A stretch of DNA of 64,000 bases from Frankia sp. QA3 (GCF_000262465.1 NZ_CM001489.1:5175564-5239563), one strand, 5' to 3'. Shown: positions 16,619-25,436, counted from the stretch's first letter. The notes: generated by a model from the sequence alone, not told the origin. Program-made: numbers and translations.

Positions 16619-17278
16619 ATGCGGCGAACGGGCAGGATCGGACAGGTGCGCATACGCCGGGCGTCCGAGGAGGACTGGGACACGATCTGGCCAGTCTGGC
16701 GGGCCGTCGTGGTCGAGGGCGAAACCTGCCCCTGGGAGCCCGACACCGGCGAGGAGACCGCCCGAGCCGTCTGGATGCTCCCGCCGCCGGCCGAGGTGCT
16801 GGTCATGGAGCAGGACGTGGCGGAGGACGCCGCGCAGGACGAGGACCCGGGTGCGACGACCGTCGTCGCGACCGCGCTGCTGACCCCGAGCCTGCCGGGC
16901 CTCGGCGACCACGTCGTACAGGCCATGCTGCTGGTCGACCCGAAGCGGATCGACCAGGGGGGGCCGCGCGCCGGCATCGGCCAGTACGAGGACCACGGGC
17001 CCTACGGTGGCCCGGCGTCCCCCACCCGTGGGCGTGCCGGCGGTCACTGGGAGAGCGTGAGCCGCCAGGCCGCCGAGGAGATGATCGACTACGCCACCGA
17101 CCTGGGTTACCAGGCGATGCAGGTCCACGTCGTCGCCGCCAACCCGAGACTGGTCTCGCTGTGGCGGTCGCTGGCGTTCCGCCAGGTAGGCACGCTGCCC
17201 GCCGCGTTCCGCCACCCCTGGCTCGGCAACGTCGACCTCTACGTCATGTACCGCTTCCTGCCCCCGCGCGAGCGCTGA
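16619..17278 (+). CDS. GNAT-family N-acetyltransferase
   Basis: 219 residues from ATG 16619; GTG 16643 ('VRIRRASEED') is an alternative. The GNAT fold begins with 'VRIRRASEEDWDTIWPVW', runs through an acidic insertion 'MEQDVAEDAAQDEDPG', and has the later helix-strand pair 'EEMIDYATDLGYQAMQVHVV' and 'NPRLVSLWRSLAFRQVGTLP', where the alpha4 helix and the 'LWRSLAFRQVG' strand are typical. The usual acetyl-CoA pyrophosphate loop (Q/R-x-x-G-x-G/A) is not obvious: the segment 'SPTRGRAGGHWESVSRQAAEE' may replace it. Such enzymes acetylate small amines or protein N-termini in the cytosol. The sequence 'HPWLGNVDLYVMYRFL' closes the domain. Specific substrate unknown. Confidence 0.8.
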   Translation: MRRTGRIGQVRIRRASEEDWDTIWPVWRAVVVEGETCPWEPDTGEETARAVWMLPPPAEVLVMEQDVAEDAAQDEDPGATTVVATALLTPSLPGLGDHVVQAMLLVDPKRIDQGGPRAGIGQYEDHGPYGGPASPTRGRAGGHWESVSRQAAEEMIDYATDLGYQAMQVHVVAANPRLVSLWRSLAFRQVGTLPAAFRHPWLGNVDLYVMYRFLPPRER

Positions 17279-17292
17279 CTCCGCCGGGACGC

Positions 17293-17355
17293 CGACTCGG
17301 GCGACTCGGGCGACTCGGGCGGCTAAGGCGACTCAGCCGGCTAAAGCGACTCAGG
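17293..17355. repeat. 9-bp tandem repeat spanning a gene end
   Basis: Seven units of CGACTCGGG/CGGCTAAGG type run from 17293 to 17355. The last unit includes the stop codon of the minus-strand membrane-protein gene, so repeat growth has reached coding sequence. Confidence 0.8.
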
Positions 17356-18364
17356 CGGCCCGCGGGGCGGACGGGTCGAAGGGTTCGGCCACCTTCCACA
17401 GCTCGTCGAAATGGAGCCGGTGGGCCTGCACCACGTCCGAGCGCAGCACGAGGCGGGTGTTGACGATCGTCGGCGGCATGGCGGTGCCCGCATGGGCTCC
17501 GGGCGTGACCTCGTACCCGATGACGTCATCGAAGACGATGAAGTCGAGCAGGGCGCGGCTGGCACCCAGCGGGATCGACTCCGGGTGCAGGGTGCGCACC
17601 TCGATGCCGTGGCTGGACTGGCGGGCGCACAGGCTGTGCAGGTTGTCCTCGGCCATCACGTTCTCCCGCTCCAGCACAAGGATGCGTCGAATCCGGACGC
17701 CACGCCGTTCCGCCGCCTCGCGCTGGCATTCCAGGTAGCGGTGACCGAGGTCGCTCTCCCAGAAACCGTCGGCAAAGCCGTGCACGCCGCCGTCGACCGA
17801 GGGCAGGCTGATGGCGTCGATGGATTTCGTGGCCTCCCGGGTCAGGCCGAGCAGCCAGTCCCGGTCCTCGCCGAAGTAGGTCGCGTTCCCGCTCTCCAGC
17901 TCACGCAGGAACTCGGACATCCGATGGATCTCCGCGTGGGCGAACTCGTAGCGCAGCCGCGGCGACTCCCCGATCGCGACCGCGTTGCGGAGGAACTGGA
18001 CGACGACATCGGTGCGCATCGCCGACGTCTCGACGAGGCTGAACAGCTCCGCAATCTCACTGATCTCGGTGAACCGGCGCTGCACGATGGATTCTATGCT
18101 CGTGTGGTGCGCCGCGATCGAGGATTCGACCAGCTTGATGCGCCGCTCGAATTCGACGAGGAACTGCACGATGAGGACGACGGCCCCGACGAAGGCGGAG
18201 AACAGCAGCGCCCGTTCCTTCTGCTGTCCCGTCAGATTGGCGATAACCCAGGTGAGACCACCGGTGAGGACGCTGATCGTCGACTTTCGCAACACCTCGG
18301 ATGTCGTACCGGGGTGGACCCGGATCTGGTCGTTCACGGTTCCCCCGAACCTAGCGGGCTCCAT
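17351..18364 (-). CDS. Membrane protein with C-terminal region of unknown function, end of SCO252x-like operon
   Basis: 337 residues. Two hydrophobic helices at about 28-66 ('STISVLTGGLTWVIANL' and 'ALLFSAFVGAVVLIVQFLV') anchor the protein, followed by a helical segment to about 125. The rest is soluble and probably cytoplasmic: 'DWLLGLTREATKSIDAISLP', 'FWESDLGHRYLECQREAAER', 'RGVRIRRILVLERENVM', 'HGIEVRTLHPESIPL' and 'LLDFIVFDDVIGYEV'. The alternation of a strand-rich core with 'RRILVLE' and 'DFIVFDD' is reminiscent of phospholipase D-like domains without the HKD catalytic motif; this is a fold guess, not a match. It overlaps the upstream SCO2521-like gene by 14 bases, so it is translated from the same operon. 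The 3' end lies in a 9-bp tandem repeat. Confidence 0.75.
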   Translation of the reverse strand: MEPARFGGTVNDQIRVHPGTTSEVLRKSTISVLTGGLTWVIANLTGQQKERALLFSAFVGAVVLIVQFLVEFERRIKLVESSIAAHHTSIESIVQRRFTEISEIAELFSLVETSAMRTDVVVQFLRNAVAIGESPRLRYEFAHAEIHRMSEFLRELESGNATYFGEDRDWLLGLTREATKSIDAISLPSVDGGVHGFADGFWESDLGHRYLECQREAAERRGVRIRRILVLERENVMAEDNLHSLCARQSSHGIEVRTLHPESIPLGASRALLDFIVFDDVIGYEVTPGAHAGTAMPPTIVNTRLVLRSDVVQAHRLHFDELWKVAEPFDPSAPRAA

Positions 18365-19490
18365 CGCCGAGGCCGGCGAGGAGCGAGAGGGCGAGCTGAT
18401 CGCGGATCCAGGCGACCAGGCTTTCCCACTGGCGGGAGAAGCCGGGCCGCTGTTCGAGACCTGTCCATACCGGAAGCAGCTCTTCGCCGATCCGCGCGGC
18501 TGGCATCCACACGTGCAGCAGATGATCTATTACCGGCTTCAGCTGCGACGGCAACCGACCTCCTCCGCCTGCCCGTACCCGACTGCCAGCAACCACATGC
18601 TGGACCGTGGTGAGAAGCCAATCATGGAGAGCGAGATCCTCGCATAGTCCGACGACGCTCACAAGGTCCAGCCCGGATCCATGAATACGCAGTGTGCGTA
18701 CGGTTTCGCCCGCGACGACGAAACCAACGCGGCAGACGTGACCCGGCGCCGGCGAACGGTCAGAAGTGGTGTCGGTGTCGGCGGATCCTGAATGACAGAC
18801 CGGTTCGCCGGCCGAGGGAGGGCCGCAGGGGAGGAGGACGAACCTGAACCGCGTCCGCCGTGCCCGAAAAGGTGGTTTCTGGTCGAGAATCGGGCTTTCC
18901 TGCACCTGGTCGAGCAGCCGTCCGCAGACCGCCCCCAGGTCGAGGGTGGTCCCGGGGCCGTCGCCGGTCTCGGCCAGCAGGAAACCGTCGGCCAGATCAT
19001 CGGCGGACAGCCGGCCACCCACCTCGATCCCCCCGGGGTGGGCGAGATGGTGGGCCCAGGGTCGGCGTCGCCCGACCGACCGCGGACCGCCCAGGATGAT
19101 CCGGGCATGGGTGCTGGCCTGCACCAGCCGACCACCGGTCACCGAGGCTCGACTCAGCACCGTGCCCAGGCCGTCGCGGCGGGCCCCGGAGGCACTGGGC
19201 ACGGGGCAGTGCACCCCGAGGGTCAGGTCCGGTGAGACGGTGTGAGGAACGGGCCGCGCCGAGACCCGCACCTGGAACCCGGGCCGTAGCGCCACGACCG
19301 CCGTGGCCTCCGGCTCCGTGAGCGCCCGGGAGTGGGCGAGCAGGCCGGTGCGCACCTCGCCCACGAGGACACGCGACCCGCCGCCGGCGGCGCCGGCGGG
19401 CGGGGCGTCCCCCGGCTCGGCGCCCCCGCCGTCCTCGACCCCCACCTCAGCCGCCGTCTCAGCCGCCACCTCAGCCGCCGAGGAAGACAT
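18351..19490 (-). CDS. SCO2521-family-like protein
   Basis: 379 residues. After an Ala/Gly/Glu-rich leader of about 40 residues, the protein starts its conserved part with 'RVLVGEVRTGLLAHSRALTE', followed by 'SRASVTGGRLVQASTHARII', 'PWAHHLAHPGGIEVGG' and a C-terminal helical part with 'LPSQLKPVIDHLLHVWMPA'. The 'GEVRTGLL' opening and the operon order agree with my memory of the Streptomyces SCO2521 family, which has no known activity. The ATG at 19490 lies 20 bases inside the preceding gene; a start nearer 'VLVGEVRT' is possible because the leader looks non-conserved. Downstream it overlaps the membrane protein. It probably works with the variant P-loop ATPase encoded upstream. Confidence 0.7.
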   Translation of the reverse strand: MSSSAAEVAAETAAEVGVEDGGGAEPGDAPPAGAAGGGSRVLVGEVRTGLLAHSRALTEPEATAVVALRPGFQVRVSARPVPHTVSPDLTLGVHCPVPSASGARRDGLGTVLSRASVTGGRLVQASTHARIILGGPRSVGRRRPWAHHLAHPGGIEVGGRLSADDLADGFLLAETGDGPGTTLDLGAVCGRLLDQVQESPILDQKPPFRARRTRFRFVLLPCGPPSAGEPVCHSGSADTDTTSDRSPAPGHVCRVGFVVAGETVRTLRIHGSGLDLVSVVGLCEDLALHDWLLTTVQHVVAGSRVRAGGGGRLPSQLKPVIDHLLHVWMPAARIGEELLPVWTGLEQRPGFSRQWESLVAWIRDQLALSLLAGLGDGAR

Positions 19491-20469
19491 GGCCGACCCG
19501 GTCGGGCAGCTCGGCCGGCAGCGGCACGTTCTCCCGGCCGGCCCGGCGCAGGGTCTGTTCGGCCACGATCGGGTCGACGGCGACCTGGCCGAGGGTCATC
19601 CGGACCGCATGCTCGACGGGGAGGAAGCGGCCGTCGAGCACGGACAGGGTGCGGTAGGCGGCGAACGGCGCCGCGCGGCCTGGTAACCGGGCGATCGTCG
19701 GGAACTGCGCCCAGGTGGCCGGCAGGTCGTCCGGGTCGATGCCGACCGGGGTCACCGCGGGCTGGCCGAGGACGCGTAGCTGGCCGAGCCGGAGAAGCTG
19801 CCACACGGTGGCGAGGAACGGGCACGACCACAGCCGGCCGGGCCCCTGCTCCCGCCAGATCTCCACGTCGAGGAAGATGGAGTGCCGGTGCGCCCGGTTC
19901 TCCACCGGCGGCTGCCAGGCCGCAGGTGCCCGCATGGCCTGCCGGGCGCCACCGGCCGGCGATCGGACGCCGTTGCACAGCCAGCCGTTCTCGTGCGCGG
20001 GCGGGCGGCTGCCGTTGAAGCCCGCCGCCGGGTCGGCCACGATCAAGCTTTCGACCAGGTCGGCGAGGGACGCGGCCGGCTGGAGCCCGGCCAGCGGACC
20101 GGCGCCGCCCAGGGGCGCCGCGCAGCCCGATTCACGTGCGATGTAGTCGATGGTCAGGCCCGCGGACCGGGCGGCCGCGATCAGCCGGGGCACCACGACG
20201 TCGGGCCCGAGCGGCGCGGCGGCGTAGTCGTCCACGAGGACGCAGGTGCTCGCCCGTAGCCGGGATCGCGCAACGCGGGCGAGGTCCGCCAGCTGGTCCG
20301 GGCCCGTCCACGACGCTATCCGCCCGAAGTAGGCGGACAGATCGACGCTGCCGTCGGCCAGATCCTCCATGTACAGGTGGCCGAGCTCGACGGACAGGTG
20401 GGACAGGGGGATCTCCACCGTCCGATCGGTGGCGCTCGTCTCCCCGAAGACGACGTCCACGCCGGTCAC
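19471..20469 (-). CDS. SCO2522-family-like protein
   Basis: 332 residues, GTG start overlapping the stop of the upstream P-loop gene as GTGA. Conserved-looking segments are 'VEIPLSHLSVELGHLYMEDL' (residues about 19-38), 'RLRASTCVLVDDYAA', 'SAGLTIDYIARESGCA' and 'SLADLVESLIVADPA', then an Arg/Trp-rich middle 'NGWLCNGVRSPAG' and a C-terminal 'GRFLPVEHAVRMTLGQVAVDP'. The opening motif and gene order match the uncharacterised SCO2522 family. The 'VLVDDYAA' strand and 'IAAARSAGLTIDYIARESGC' resemble an alpha/beta fold. No catalytic residues can be named and no signal peptide or membrane helix is seen, so a cytosolic partner in the operon is most likely. Confidence 0.7.
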   Translation of the reverse strand: MTGVDVVFGETSATDRTVEIPLSHLSVELGHLYMEDLADGSVDLSAYFGRIASWTGPDQLADLARVARSRLRASTCVLVDDYAAAPLGPDVVVPRLIAAARSAGLTIDYIARESGCAAPLGGAGPLAGLQPAASLADLVESLIVADPAAGFNGSRPPAHENGWLCNGVRSPAGGARQAMRAPAAWQPPVENRAHRHSIFLDVEIWREQGPGRLWSCPFLATVWQLLRLGQLRVLGQPAVTPVGIDPDDLPATWAQFPTIARLPGRAAPFAAYRTLSVLDGRFLPVEHAVRMTLGQVAVDPIVAEQTLRRAGRENVPLPAELPDRVGHVFLGG

Positions 20470-21386
20470 AGCCCTTCCCAGGAGTCCTCGTCCAGGACGT
20501 CCTTGGCGAGGGCGTCGAGGGCCGCGTTGGTCTCCAGGTTCGCGATCCGCAGCGTCCAGACGTCGCTGTCGATGATGAGCTGTTCACGCCACTGCAGGAC
20601 CGGATCCAGCGGGACCGAGCCGAGCAGGACGCTGCGCCCGACCCGCTGCCGCGCGGCGAGCTTCTGCAGCTCCGCGTCGATCTCCTGCAGCCACGCCGCC
20701 TGGGTGGGCAGCAGACCGGCGAACTGGGACGACTCGGGGTCGGGAACGGCGGTGCGGACGAACCGGATCGAGTCGTACAGCCGGTCGCGATCGTGCCCCT
20801 TGGCCGCGCCGGTGTCCACGATGCCGTGCTCGCCGTAGGCGAGACCCGCCGCCGCGATGATGTGCTGCCGGGTCCACCGGTGGAACACCAGCCAGCGGGT
20901 GATCATCGCCTGCAGGGCGGGCCGGGCGGTGACCTCGAGGACGAGCTGCAACGCGTAGGAACGCCCGGCGCTCAGATCGACGATGACGAGTTCGAACTCC
21001 TCAGCCAGGCGGCGCAGGAGCCGCTGACACCGAATGATCATCTCGTCGTCGATCGGAAACTCACCGCCTCCCTCGTCCCCGGGCAACAGAACCAGCCGTC
21101 CCGCGCCCGCCGGCCGGGGCCGCAGCTCGGCCCGCTCGATATGCCGCCACAGGTCAAGCTCAGCCGGTGCGGCGACGGAACCCTCGAGGTAGCTGTGCAG
21201 GCCGCGGCCGCCGGCGATGCCACGGGCGGCCGACCCCACGTGGAGGATCGCGCCCGCGGTCGGTGAGCCGAAGTCGAAATCGAGATAGCAGACGTCGCTG
21301 CCCCGCAACGCGCAGCGCAGCGCTACGTTGCAGCTCGTCACCGATCGACCGGTGCCACCCTTGTCGGAGGTGGCGAAAAGGATCAT
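20466..21386 (-). CDS. Variant P-loop ATPase-like protein, SCO2523 family-like
   Basis: 306 residues, ATG overlapping the upstream stop as ATGA. The N-terminus 'MILFATSDKGGTGRSVTSCN' is a ParA/MinD-like deviant Walker A loop in which the GK(S/T) lysine is replaced: the motif reads KGGTGRS. It is followed by 'ALRGSDVCYLDFDFGSPTAG' (Walker A' Asp region) and 'EFELVIVDLSAGRSYALQL' (Walker B-like strand with Asp). This matches the SCO2523 group known as KGGVGR-motif variant P-loop proteins. In MinD/ParA the first Lys of the loop (KGG) reaches the partner's ATP and is kept here; loss of the second Lys suggests weak or absent ATP hydrolysis. It likely forms a nucleotide-bound dimer that acts as a switch or scaffold for the operon's other products. 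Function unknown. Confidence 0.85.
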   Translation of the reverse strand: MILFATSDKGGTGRSVTSCNVALRCALRGSDVCYLDFDFGSPTAGAILHVGSAARGIAGGRGLHSYLEGSVAAPAELDLWRHIERAELRPRPAGAGRLVLLPGDEGGGEFPIDDEMIIRCQRLLRRLAEEFELVIVDLSAGRSYALQLVLEVTARPALQAMITRWLVFHRWTRQHIIAAAGLAYGEHGIVDTGAAKGHDRDRLYDSIRFVRTAVPDPESSQFAGLLPTQAAWLQEIDAELQKLAARQRVGRSVLLGSVPLDPVLQWREQLIIDSDVWTLRIANLETNAALDALAKDVLDEDSWEGL

Positions 21387-23233
21387 TCGGGATCGTCCTG
21401 CCTGGATCGGCGGGCCGCAGCCAGTTCGTCGAGTGCCCCCAGCACCTCGAACAGGATCGCGATCGCCGTCCCGGGCGTACTGTCCTCGACGGCGCGGGCC
21501 CGTTCGAGCCGCCGGCCCAGGTGGGCAAGCTGTCCGCGCAGCGCGGGGCCGGCGTCCGCGTCGCCGCGCAGCAGTTCCTGGCTATAGAGATGATCGGCCT
21601 CGATGGCGAGGTCCTGGGCCATGAGCATCAGGCGGTCGTCACGCAGCGGCGCCTCGTTGATCATGTTCGCCGCAGCGACGAGGCACTCCATCACCCGCTC
21701 GGTGAAATGCCACGACGGTGCCTGTTCGTCCGATGTGAGCTGCGAGAATGCGGCGCTCGCGTTGTCCCAGAGTCCGGCTGAGGGGCCGCTGGTCAGCCTG
21801 CGCAGGTGCAGATGGTCCCAGATGCTGTCCGACAGACGCAGCAGCCGGTCCCGCAGGGTTGTCCCGCCTGCGAGCGAGGCGACGCGGATGGTCCGCTTCA
21901 GCAGCGCGGTGGCGAAGTCAGCCACCGGCCAGACGACCTCGGGGCCAAGCTCTCCGGAAGGCAAGTCCTCGGCACCGTGGAGGTTCAGCCGCACCCCGGG
22001 AACGTGCATCTCGACCGCCGGGTCGTCCTCGAGCGGCCGCCTGGTGACGCGGCCCCGTATCGCTAGTTCCTCCAGCACCCGACCGACCCGGGCCAGGTCG
22101 GGTTCGACAGCCCGGCTCTGGACCAGTGCCTCGACCGTAACGGAGGTCACGAGCAAGCTGTAATAGTCCGACTCGCGCCCATCGGTCGTCCGCCAGGGAA
22201 TGTCTTCCAGCGGCCAGCGCTCCCCGCCGAAGCCGGCAAGGGTGGACCAGTACCGCTGGGTCAGGTCCCAGCGGATCTGCAGAGCTCGCACGAAGCCCTG
22301 CTGCTCCTCGGTCAGCAGGTCGAGGAGACGGGTCCGCTCGGAAAACAGGTCGAGGATGCCATCAAGGGCGACTGCCGTGAAGTAGAGGAACGGCTGCCGG
22401 ACGGCGACGCCGACCGGCTGGTCCAGATGCTCCGTAGTGGATACCTCTGGCGCGTCCCTGACTACGCCCCACGACCAGCCACACTCGAAAAGGTACTTCT
22501 CGTCGTCGAGCTCCTCGGCACCCCCGGAGCCGAGGGTGACCTCGGCAAGCCCCGCGCGGATCTGGGCGAGCGCCTCGCGCAGCTCGCCGACGATCTTCTT
22601 GGACGGCAGGCCACGTTGGTTGACCGTCTGACACAGTACGCGGCCCGCGGGCGAGTCCGGCGCGAACGAGTGCACCGTGAAACTGCGCAGCAGGCCGACC
22701 ATCGCCGCCGTGAGTCGACGGCTGGCCAGCTCCTCCAGCTCGTCGATCTGGGCCTGCACCGCAGGGCGCCGCACGACCCGCCCGAACACTTTGAGAAAAC
22801 CCAGCGTGGCTAGTGAAAGGGTGATCGACATCGAGAAGGAGTCGACAGTTTCAAGCCGCCGCTGCTCCGGGGTGAGCAGCTCTCCTCCCACCCTCGGCTC
22901 CAGGTAGCTGCCGCCCGCAAAGACCGGCGTGTTGGATTCGGTGGTGTACCTCTCCATGTATCCGCGAAGCGCAGCGATCAGCCGGAGCGGAGCATCCGTC
23001 GCACCCCCGAGTTTGGCGAGCGCCTCATGGAGGTCCCGGGCCGTCTCGTCCGGCCGATCCAGTCTGAAGGCGGCCACCCGGGACGACGGATACATCAGGC
23101 AGAGCAGTTGCTCGGCGTCGCTCGTCGAGTTCGGCTCGACCTGCCCGTCGGGCGTCCATACTCCGTCACGGTAGGAGTAGTCGACCGTCGCTCGCCACAG
23201 CTCGAGAAGCGACTGCCGAGGCCGAATCTGCAC
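21383..23233 (-). CDS. SCO2524-family-like protein
   Basis: 616 residues, first gene of a five-gene overlapping operon. The opening 'MQIRPRQSLLELWRATVDYS' and 'SNSTSDAEQ'-like region ('NSTSDAEQLLCLMYPSS') match the start of the uncharacterised SCO2524 family. The rest is predominantly helical, with 'DDEKYLFECGWSWGVV' and 'RDRLLRLSDSIWDHLHLRRL' as the most distinctive parts. No signal peptide, membrane helix or known catalytic motif is seen. A helical repeat scaffold is possible. Its stop overlaps the start of the variant P-loop gene (ATGA), so equal amounts of both may be made. The 577 bases between this start and the XRE gene hold only a weak small ORF, so the operon's promoter should lie there. 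Confidence 0.72.
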   Translation of the reverse strand: MQIRPRQSLLELWRATVDYSYRDGVWTPDGQVEPNSTSDAEQLLCLMYPSSRVAAFRLDRPDETARDLHEALAKLGGATDAPLRLIAALRGYMERYTTESNTPVFAGGSYLEPRVGGELLTPEQRRLETVDSFSMSITLSLATLGFLKVFGRVVRRPAVQAQIDELEELASRRLTAAMVGLLRSFTVHSFAPDSPAGRVLCQTVNQRGLPSKKIVGELREALAQIRAGLAEVTLGSGGAEELDDEKYLFECGWSWGVVRDAPEVSTTEHLDQPVGVAVRQPFLYFTAVALDGILDLFSERTRLLDLLTEEQQGFVRALQIRWDLTQRYWSTLAGFGGERWPLEDIPWRTTDGRESDYYSLLVTSVTVEALVQSRAVEPDLARVGRVLEELAIRGRVTRRPLEDDPAVEMHVPGVRLNLHGAEDLPSGELGPEVVWPVADFATALLKRTIRVASLAGGTTLRDRLLRLSDSIWDHLHLRRLTSGPSAGLWDNASAAFSQLTSDEQAPSWHFTERVMECLVAAANMINEAPLRDDRLMLMAQDLAIEADHLYSQELLRGDADAGPALRGQLAHLGRRLERARAVEDSTPGTAIAILFEVLGALDELAAARRSRQDDPE

Positions 23234-23559
23234 ATCTCACCCCCGGATCGTGCGTCACGCGCCCGGCCACAGACGCCGATCGTTCCTTCTCATCCGTCGT
23301 ACAGGACGTCGCCACGGTGCCGATCCGCTCCGGCTACGGAGAGGTGGCCGTCGCCGTGAGATTCGTCAGGATGACGTCTGCCCTGGCCGAGACCGCTGGA
23401 AAGCGGATCCCGCCGACATCCTAACCCTCCGACCACTCGATGAGTGTCGCAGCGAGCAGGCATCCTTGTACCGCACCCGCGGAGCCGCAGCATCGCGGCC
23501 TCGAATTCTTCCGGACACGCTGTGTCGGACTTCGCGAGGAAGGCCATGGTGTCGACGTC
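23234..23559. other. Gap upstream of the SCO2524-like operon, no gene supported
   Basis: Short open frames exist on both strands but none has a ribosome binding site together with a recognisable domain. The region probably contains the promoter of the minus-strand operon starting at 23233. No clear dyad was found. Confidence 0.5.
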
Positions 23560-23814
23560 CTACGCGTCTGCGGGATGGTCGATCACGTCACCCTGCTCGA
23601 CAGAAACGCCGTCGGCGAGCTCGGCGACGTCGCTGTCCGGAAAGCACGCCCCAGAAGGTTTCCCAGGGGCATGCGAAGTCGCGGATCTCGTACCGCAGAC
23701 AGTGCGCGTTGCCGATGGCCGCTCGACCAGAGTGGTACTCAGAGGCGGCGGCAACATGACCAGAGCCGGTGGAGCGCGCGGCTGCCGCAGAACAGTGCGC
23801 CAGGACAGACTCAC
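23560..23814 (-). CDS. Small hypothetical ORF overlapping the XRE regulator gene
   Basis: 84 codons; the GTG at 23814-23812 overlaps the TGA of the XRE gene (GTGA), the arrangement expected for translational coupling. In actinomycetes an XRE regulator is very often followed by a small DUF397 gene in just this way. The product starts 'VSLSWRTVLRQ', with a Trp close to the start as in DUF397, but the core DUF397 motif (CVEVA...VRDS) is not in this frame. Another frame of the same DNA reads 'GHVAAASEY' and 'EIRDFACPWETFW', which is faintly similar. It may be a decayed DUF397 gene or a chance ORF. Confidence 0.35.
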   Translation of the reverse strand: MSLSWRTVLRQPRAPPALVMLPPPLSTTLVERPSATRTVCGTRSATSHAPGKPSGACFPDSDVAELADGVSVEQGDVIDHPADA

Positions 23815-25253
23815 CCACGGTTCAGCGAGCCTAGGTACTCCTTCAGTTCCGCAACCGTCCTGGTCGCCGACTGGGCCTGTCCCAGCGAGCCCAGGATGCT
23901 CGCTGTCCTCGTCGACACCTGACCCACCTGCAGCTCACGCGGAGTCTGCTGCCAGGCACTTCTGACCAGCTCATCACCTTCGTCCACGTGACCGGCCTGA
24001 AACGCGAGCGTGGCCTGGTCCAGTAGCAGCAGGGCACGGCCCACGAGATCACCTCGTCCCAGCGGGAGCTCCAACGCGCGCCGACGCAGTGGGTCGGCTA
24101 GTCGACCCTCGCCTATCACGCTCAGCGCGTTGGACTGGTGCCATCGCAAGAAGTACTCAGGAATCCTGATTCCATCGGCGGCGATGTGGCCCGGAGACAG
24201 TGCGTCGAAGACCCGCTCCGCACGGCGCACCGCCTCGAGGGTCTCGTGCCGCCGGCCCAGGCGGGCTTGGACGCCGGCCTCGGACAGGAAGCCGAACAGC
24301 GCCGCCGAGCTCGCACGGCCACCGTTCAGAAGCTGCGCAGCCTGCGCGGCCTGCAGGCCCTGCACAAGTCCGTACCCGTAGCAGGAGTGCGCGTCGCACA
24401 GATGTCCGGCTACCCAGGCCTCAATGCTGAGATCCTCCGCACTTCGGGCCCACTGCCGGGCGGTGCGGAACCAGTTCAGAGTTTCCTGCACTCCAGCGAC
24501 GTCTGTGAGCCTGATCCCTATGAATCCGGCGTTGATCGCCGCGACACGGTGGAGTCTCCGCCGCACCTGCGGCAGCTGGCCGCGTAGCAGCAACCGCCGT
24601 ATCGCGGCGAGGTCTGTCATGCGATCGGGAACGAAGTCGACCGGAGCCGAAGTATACATCTCATAACCGCTGCGCTCAGCTCGCCGCTCAAGAAACTCGG
24701 CGGCTGCCGGTGGCGCCAGCTCGTCCAGCGGATACTCAGGTGACCCGGCGGTTGCGGCGGCGACCACCAGCGCCGGGCTCAACGCGCCGGCCTGCAGCAC
24801 TTCACGCCGCCTTATAGTATTTACCGCCTCACCGTCGCCTTCCTCTCTCGGAGCGACGCTCGAAATATTCGAGGGCTCAGCGACGACATGCCCGGCGGCC
24901 ACCGGCCCGTCCGACGAGTAGTCGCGGCCGAACCCGAGCCTGTCCGGCCGCGACCGATAGAGCCTACAGAGGGCATCGAGATAGACGATCGTCGGAAAGT
25001 CCGATCCCGTCTCCCAGCGCGACACCGTCTGGTGCGCCAGGCCCGGGCTAGGAGTCCCTGACCTTTCCAGCTCGCCCTTCAGTAGCGTAGTGACCTCAGC
25101 CAGCGTATAGCCGTGAGCAACCCTGTGGCCGCGCAGCAGCGAAACTCCGCAGTGTTGGCTGACGGCCACAGCCGCCTCATACTCCGACCCGCCTCGAGCG
25201 CGAGCCTCCAGCGCTATCCGACGGCCGCATGAACTACTATGACGCTCACCCAT
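23811..25253 (-). CDS. XRE-family helix-turn-helix regulator with C-terminal helical-repeat region
   Basis: 480 residues from ATG 25253, which has GGAGGG seven bases upstream; a longer in-frame start at 25472 would run through the divergent promoter. Residues about 30-105 hold the HTH: 'LLRGHRVAHGYTLAEVTTLL', 'PGLAHQTVSRWETGSDFPTI' (recognition helix 'TVSRWE') and 'LDALCRLYRSRPDRLGFGRD'. A linker with 'RRREVLQAGALSPALVVAAA' follows, then a TPR-like helical array, e.g. 'LRRHRVAAINAGFIGIRL', 'EDLSIEAWVAGHLCDAHSCY' and 'ALLLLDQATLAFQAGHVDEG'. Such proteins are common in Streptomyces and Frankia and regulate development or neighbouring accessory genes. It is divergent from a small membrane protein and lies between the SCO252x-like operon and the low-G+C operon, so it may control either. 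Confidence 0.85.
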   Translation of the reverse strand: MGERHSSSCGRRIALEARARGGSEYEAAVAVSQHCGVSLLRGHRVAHGYTLAEVTTLLKGELERSGTPSPGLAHQTVSRWETGSDFPTIVYLDALCRLYRSRPDRLGFGRDYSSDGPVAAGHVVAEPSNISSVAPREEGDGEAVNTIRRREVLQAGALSPALVVAAATAGSPEYPLDELAPPAAAEFLERRAERSGYEMYTSAPVDFVPDRMTDLAAIRRLLLRGQLPQVRRRLHRVAAINAGFIGIRLTDVAGVQETLNWFRTARQWARSAEDLSIEAWVAGHLCDAHSCYGYGLVQGLQAAQAAQLLNGGRASSAALFGFLSEAGVQARLGRRHETLEAVRRAERVFDALSPGHIAADGIRIPEYFLRWHQSNALSVIGEGRLADPLRRRALELPLGRGDLVGRALLLLDQATLAFQAGHVDEGDELVRSAWQQTPRELQVGQVSTRTASILGSLGQAQSATRTVAELKEYLGSLNRG

Positions 25254-25436
25254 GGCTTGTCCCTCCGCTGCTGAGCGGATGCTACGCAATGCAGAGCCCA
25301 TCGCCTCGCAATCCACAAGCGTTACGGAAACAGTACTGCCAACCGCCAGGGCATGGAAGTAGGCGGACCGCGGTTTGCGCGCGTCGCGTGCAAAGGTGAA
25401 CGCGGCTCGCGCGCCCGACAGGACCCGTTTGCCAAC

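Noticed and set aside
23440..23922. 160-codon plus-strand frame upstream of the SCO2524-like operon
   Set aside because: No ribosome binding site, Arg/Ser-rich translation without a domain, and it overlaps the end of the XRE gene on the other strand.
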